NCBI GenBank assembly: GCA_009380095.1
Contig: WHSL01000043.1
Coordinates: forward strand, 1 to 32,598
Length of the DNA stretch: 32,598 nucleotides
Direction of reading: 5' to 3'
DNA from: Streptosporangiales bacterium
Lineage (GTDB): Bacteria; Actinomycetota; Actinomycetes; Streptosporangiales; Streptosporangiaceae
Shown in pieces: positions 19,401 through 25,400 of the stretch (positions are counted from its first letter, which is position 1; each line of letters starts with the position of its first letter). Below the pieces are notes generated by a model. That model had not been told where the DNA came from and did no database searches. It saw nothing but the letters and a program-made list of their open reading frames with translations. The position numbers and the translations under genes are program-made.

Positions 19401-22400
19401 GGAGCGCTGTGCGATCGGGTCCGTGAAGTCCAACATCGGGCATCTGGAGGGCGCCGCCGGGATCGCCGGGCTCACCAAGGCGCTGCTGCAGATCCGGCAC
19501 GGCCGGCTGGTGCCGACGGCGAACCTCGCCGAGCCCAACCCCAAGATCGACTTCGGTGTGTTCGCGCCGCAGCGTACGGAGGCCGGCTGGTCGGCGCCGC
19601 ACGTGGCCGGGGTGAGCTCGTTCGGTGCCGGCGGGGCCAACGCGCATGTGGTGCTCGCGGGGTACGACCGGGCACCGCGCGGGCCCGAGCCGGCGGGGGA
19701 GAACACGCTGGTTCTGTCCGCACCCGACGCCAAGCGGCTCGACCGGCTGGCCGAGGCCGTCGCCGCGTACTGCGAGGACCCGCCCGCAGGGGTGACCGCG
19801 GCCGCGCTCGCGTACACCAGCCAGGTGGGGCGGCGCGCGTTCCCCCACCGCCTCGCCGTCACCGGCCGCGACCTGGGGGAGTTCGCCGCCGCTCTCCGCG
19901 CCGGGGAGGCCGGCGGGCTGTCCTCGACGGCGCGCCGGTGGCTGAGTGGGGAGCACGTTGACTGGGCGGCGGACTGGCCGGACCCGCCCGGCCGGGTCGC
20001 CTTCCCCGGCATCGCGTTGTTGCGCACCCGCTCCTGGGTCACCCCGGCCGCCACCCGCACCACCGCGGAGCCCGCGCCCGCGCTGCGGTACGAGCGGCCG
20101 GTGTGGCGGCCCGCGCCGCTCGGCATGGAGCAGCACTCGGTCCGGACTGCGGCCGTACTCGGGGACGGCCCGCTCGCGGAGGCGATAAGGGCGAACCTGC
20201 GTGCCATCGGCATCGAACCCGTCGCTACCCCGGGCACCGACCCCGCTGATCCCGTCGGCACCGCCCCTGTCGGCACCGCCCCTGTCGGCACCGAGCTCAT
20301 CGGAGTTCGGCCGGACGCGCTCGTGTATCTCGCCGGCGTGGACGATGCGGTGGGCGCATTCCATGCGTTGTTCGGCGCGGTCGTGCCGTTGCTGCGTCCG
20401 GGCTTGCGGATCGTGGCCGCGCATCCCGGCAACCCGCCGCATCTGTCCGCCTTGTCCGCGCTGGTCAAGACGCTCGCACTGGAGTGCCGTGGGAGTGGCG
20501 TGACGGTGGTCACGGCCGATCCGGATGCGATCGTGGCGGAGCTGCGGTACGGCAAGGACCCCGACGTCGCGTATCGCGACGGGGAACGGCTGGTGCGTGC
20601 CGAGGAGGAGTACAGGCCGGTGCCGCGGCCGGTGCGGTTCCGGGCCGACGGCACGTACCTGATCACGGGTGGAGCGGGCGGCATCGGCCGGCACCTGGCC
20701 GGGCTGCTGCTGCGCCGCGGCGCCGGCGAGGTCGTCCTGACCGGCCGCTCCCCGGAGTCGGCGGATCTGCCTCCCGGCACCCGGTATGAGCGCTGCGACG
20801 TCACCGATCCGGCCGCGGTGGAACGGCTGATCGGCGGGCTGTCCGGGTTGCGCGGAGTGATCCACGCCGCAGGAGTGATCCACGATGCCCCGGCCGCCGA
20901 GAAAACCCCGGAAGGGATCGCCGAGGTGCTCGGGCCGAAGATCACCGGCACGCTCAACCTGGAGGCGGCGCTCGCCGGGCGCAACCTAGACCTGTTCGTA
21001 CTGTGCTCCTCCGTCGTGGGCGGCGCAGGCAACCCGGGGCAGGCCGACTACGCGTACGGAAACGCGTTCCTCGACGCGTTCGCCGTCTCCCGCGACGGCG
21101 TGCTGTCCATCGGCTGGCCGCTGTGGGACGACGGCGGGATGACCGTGGACGCCCGCACCACCGAGGCGCTGCGCCGGCGGTACGGCGTGGTCCCGCTGGA
21201 CACCGAGGCGGCGCTGGACGCCTTCTGCACGCTGCTGACGGGCACGGAGCCGGTGGCCTCCGTGGTGCGGCTCGCACCGACGGAGGAGGGGACCGAGTTC
21301 GGGCCGGAGACCACGGCGCCCGAGCCGGAGCGCAGCGCCCTGCCGCGGACCGCCGCAGCCGAGCCGCGACTCTCCGCAGCCGAGCCGCGACTTCCCGTGG
21401 CCGAGCCGGGATCCCCAGCGGATGTGCTCGATCACCTCCGCGGACTCGCCGCGTCGTTTCTGCTCGTGCCGCCCGAGGAGGTGGACGCCGAGGGCGAGCT
21501 CATCGACATGGGGTTCGACTCGATCAGCATGACCGACCTCGCCGAACAGGCCGGGGCCGCGTACGACATCGAACTCAACCCGGCCGTACTGTTCGAGCAC
21601 CCCACCCTCGCCGCACTCGCCACCCACCTGGAGACGCACGCCGCGACGGCCCGCCGGACCGTACGCGCGGAACCGGCCGAACCCCGGACCGTACGCGCCG
21701 AGCCGGCCGAACCCCCCGCCTCCGCCGGGGACATAGCGATCATCGGCATGGCCGGGACGATGCCCGGCTCACCCAGCCTCGGCATGTTCTGGAAGCACCT
21801 CGCGGCCGGTGACGACCTGGTGCGACACGTACCGGAGGAGCGCGAGGAACTCCTCGAGGATCCGCGCACCCGACACCTGCGGGGCGGCTTCATCGACGGG
21901 GCCGGCGACTTCGACGCCGCGCTCTTCGGGGTGTCGCCGCGCGAGGCCGGGCTGATGGACCCGCAGCAGCGGCTGTTCCTGCAAGCCGCGTGGCTCGCCG
22001 TCGGCGACTCGGGGATCGACCCCGCCGCGCTGGCCGGCACCGATACCGGGCTGTTCGCCGGGGTGTCTACGCACGACTACGAGGACCTGATGGCGATGCA
22101 CGGGCTGCCCACCGAGGCGCATACGGCGACCGGGCTGTCCCACGCCGTCCTCGCCAACCGGGTCTCCCACCTGCTGGATCTGCGCGGGCCTAGCGAGGCC
22201 GTTGACACCGCCTGCTCCAGCTCGCTCGTCGCCGTACATCGTGCGGTACGGGCGCTGCGCGCAGGGGAGTGCGAGCTCGCCCTCGCCGGCGGGGTCGGCC
22301 TCACTCTTACCCCTGGGCTGTTCGTCGCGTTCACCGAGTCCGGCATGCTCAGCGCCGCCGGGCGGTGCGCGACCTTCGACGCCGCCGCCGATGGTTACGT

Positions 22401-25400
22401 ACGCGGTGAGGGTGTGGGGGCGGTGCTGCTCAAGCCGCTGTACGCGGCGCTGCGCGACGGCGATCCGGTGCACGCCGTGATCGCGGGCAGCGCGGTGGGG
22501 CACGGCGGGCGGGCCGCGTCTCTGACCGCGCCCAACCCGCGTGCCCAGGCCGACGTCATCACCGCGGCGCTGCGGGATGCCGGGGTCGCGCCCGGGGACG
22601 TCTCATACCTCGAGGCGCACGGTACCGGCACGCGGCTCGGCGATCCGGTGGAGATCGAGGGGCTGAAGAAGGTCTTCGGTACGGCCGCTGGAGAGATCGT
22701 GGTCGGTTCGGTGAAGACCAACGTGGGGCACCTGGAGGCCGCAGCCGGGATGGCCGGGCTGCTGAAGGTGCTTCTGTCGCTCCGGCACGGCAAGCTCCCG
22801 CCGCACCTGCATCTGGACACCCTCAGCCCGCACATCGACCTGGCCGGCACGCCGCTGACCATCTCCACGCGGCTGCGCGACTGGCCGGACCGGCCGGTAC
22901 GGATCGCCGGGGTCAGCTCGTTCGGGTTCGGCGGCACCAACGCGCACGTCGTCGTACGTGAGGCGCCCGGTCCTCCGCCGCCCGTGCGCGACGTGCCACC
23001 GCCGGCCCGCACCCGCCACTGGTTCACGGTCCCCAAGCCCGCCCCCGCCCCCGCGCCGGCCCCTGCTGCCCCTGCCCCTGCCCCTGCCTCCGGCCCCACG
23101 CACGCGTCTGCCTCCGCGCCCGCGCCTGCCTCCGCGCCCGCGCCTGCCTCCGCGCCCGCGCCTGCCTCCGGGCCCGCGCCTGCCTCCGCCCCTGCACTCG
23201 GTCCCGCGCCCGCCACTGCCCGCTCGTCCGGCCTGGCGTCCGCATCGCCAGCTCCGCCGCCGGCCGCATCGCCGGCCGCATCGCCCGAGCCATCGCCGGA
23301 CGGGCTCGCCGGGCGTATTCGGTGGCATCTCGCCGACCTGCTCGGCGGCGTCGCGGCGATCCCTGATGACCGGCCGTTCCAGGACCTCGGCCTCGACTCG
23401 ATCTTCGCGATGGAGCTCGCCGAGCGTCTGTCCGCCGAGGTCGGCCGCGAGGTGCAAGGCGCCGACCTGTACGAGTACGACACGATCGCCACGCTCGTCA
23501 CATACCTCGATGGGCCTCCACCCGAGCCGGCGGCCGCGCCCGAGGAGGGGCCCGAGGACGCCACTGATGGAGCCTCCGCACTCGCCGAGCTGCTGAGCGA
23601 GGTGGCCGGGCGGCCGATCGGGCCGGGCGACGACCTCGCGGCCGCGCTCACCTCGCTGCAGATGCTGCGCGCGGTGAGCACGCTGGAGGAGACGCACGGG
23701 CCCCTACCGAAGACGCTGTTCTTCGACCACCCCGACCTCGCCACGCTAAGCCGCCGCCTGAGGGAGGAGCCGACCGCCCCGGCCACGCCGACCACCTCGA
23801 CTGCCCCGACGACGCCGACGGCCCCGACCCCGCCGATCGCCTCGACCATGCCGACGGTCCGGAGCGCGCCGATGGCCCCGACCACGCCGACGGCCCCGAG
23901 CGCGCCGATCGCCTCGACCGCCCCGAGCGCGCCGTTCGCACCGAGCGCGCCGGCCGTCCCTACCGCGCCGGTCGTGATGCGGAAAGATGCGCTCGACGGC
24001 GATACGGCCGCCGCGGTTCGCCGCCTCACCGAGGCGCACGGCGTGGAGAGCGGCCTCGCCGGGGAGGACATCGCGCCCTGGATGCTGGTCACCCCGGACG
24101 GCTACGCCGAGCTCGCCCAGGACGACGCCGCCGTACTGGGATGGAGCCTGACCGGCGCGGACGAGGCACTGCCCGGCCTCGCCGACGCGGTCGCCCGCCA
24201 CGCACGGGACACCGGGCGGCGGGCCGCCGTACTGTCGCCCGTTCCGCTGACCGAGCTGGCGGGCGAGCCGTGCACCGCCACCCCGTTCGGCGTTGTACAT
24301 CACCTCGACGTCGCCGCGTTCGGCCTGGACGGCGCGCCGATGCGGCGGCTGCGTTCGGTGCTGAGCCGGTTCGCACGCGCCGGCGAGGCCACCGTCACCG
24401 AGTACCGCTCCGGCGACGACCCCGAGACCGACCTGGCGATCACTGAGCTGGTGGATGCCTGGTCGGCGGGCAAGGGCGACGTGGCCCCGTACGTGGCCCG
24501 GGTCCGCGAGCTGCTGCGCACCGGCGCCCTCGGCGACGGGCACCGGGTGTTCCTCACCCGGCTCGACGGGGAGCCGGCCGCCGTCGTCGTGCTCACCCCG
24601 CTCGGCTCCGAGCCGGGCTACCTGCTGGACGTCGAGTTCTACCGCGACGGCCTGCCACCCGGCACGCTCGAACACACCATCGTGGAGATCATCGCCGTGC
24701 TGCGTACGGAGAACGTGCCGACCCTCAGCCTCGGCCTCACCCTCGGGGTAGGGGTCACCGACTCCCCGAACCCCTCGCCCGACGCCGAGCGGGAGCTCGA
24801 GGAACTGGAACGGGCCAGCATGACCGGAGCGGGCAACCTGCGGTTCAAGCGCCGCTTCCGCTCCGCCGAGCTCCCCGTGTACCTGCTCCAACGCACGGCC
24901 GATCCCGTCCCGGTGGCGGACGTGCTCCTGATGATCGCCGGTACCGGCGACACGCCCGAGGTCCCGCCCGCGCCCCTGCCCGGCACGATCGACCTGGTCA
25001 CCGACTCCTGGGCGGAGCGCGACGACCTCTGGATCACCGACCGGCCTCGCCCCCTCGCCGCCACCGACGCGATCGCCCAGCCATGGCTGCCGTTCCCGTA
25101 CGTGGCCGCGACCCCGAGCGGACGCGCCGCCGAACGCGCCCTCTGCCGGGCCTGGCCGGGCCGCAGGGGAGTGGTACTGCACAACGGCCTCTTCCCCACC
25201 TGGCTGCACGCCGCCGCCACCGCCCGGTTCGAGCCCGAGCCCCTCACCGACCTGCCGGCCCAGTTGGAACGGCACGCCGGCCGGGTGGCGTTCGTCGCGA
25301 TCGAGCCCGGCTGCAACGCCGCCGGAGGCCCGGCCACGACCCTGGAGGAGCTGCGGGAGATCAAGAAACGGGCGGCCGGCGTCCCGCTCGTCCTGGACGC

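Noticed and set aside
16291-20883. Open frame of about 1,530 codons on the minus strand
   Set aside because: Antisense shadow of the KS-KR modules; no recognisable motif and no ribosome binding site.
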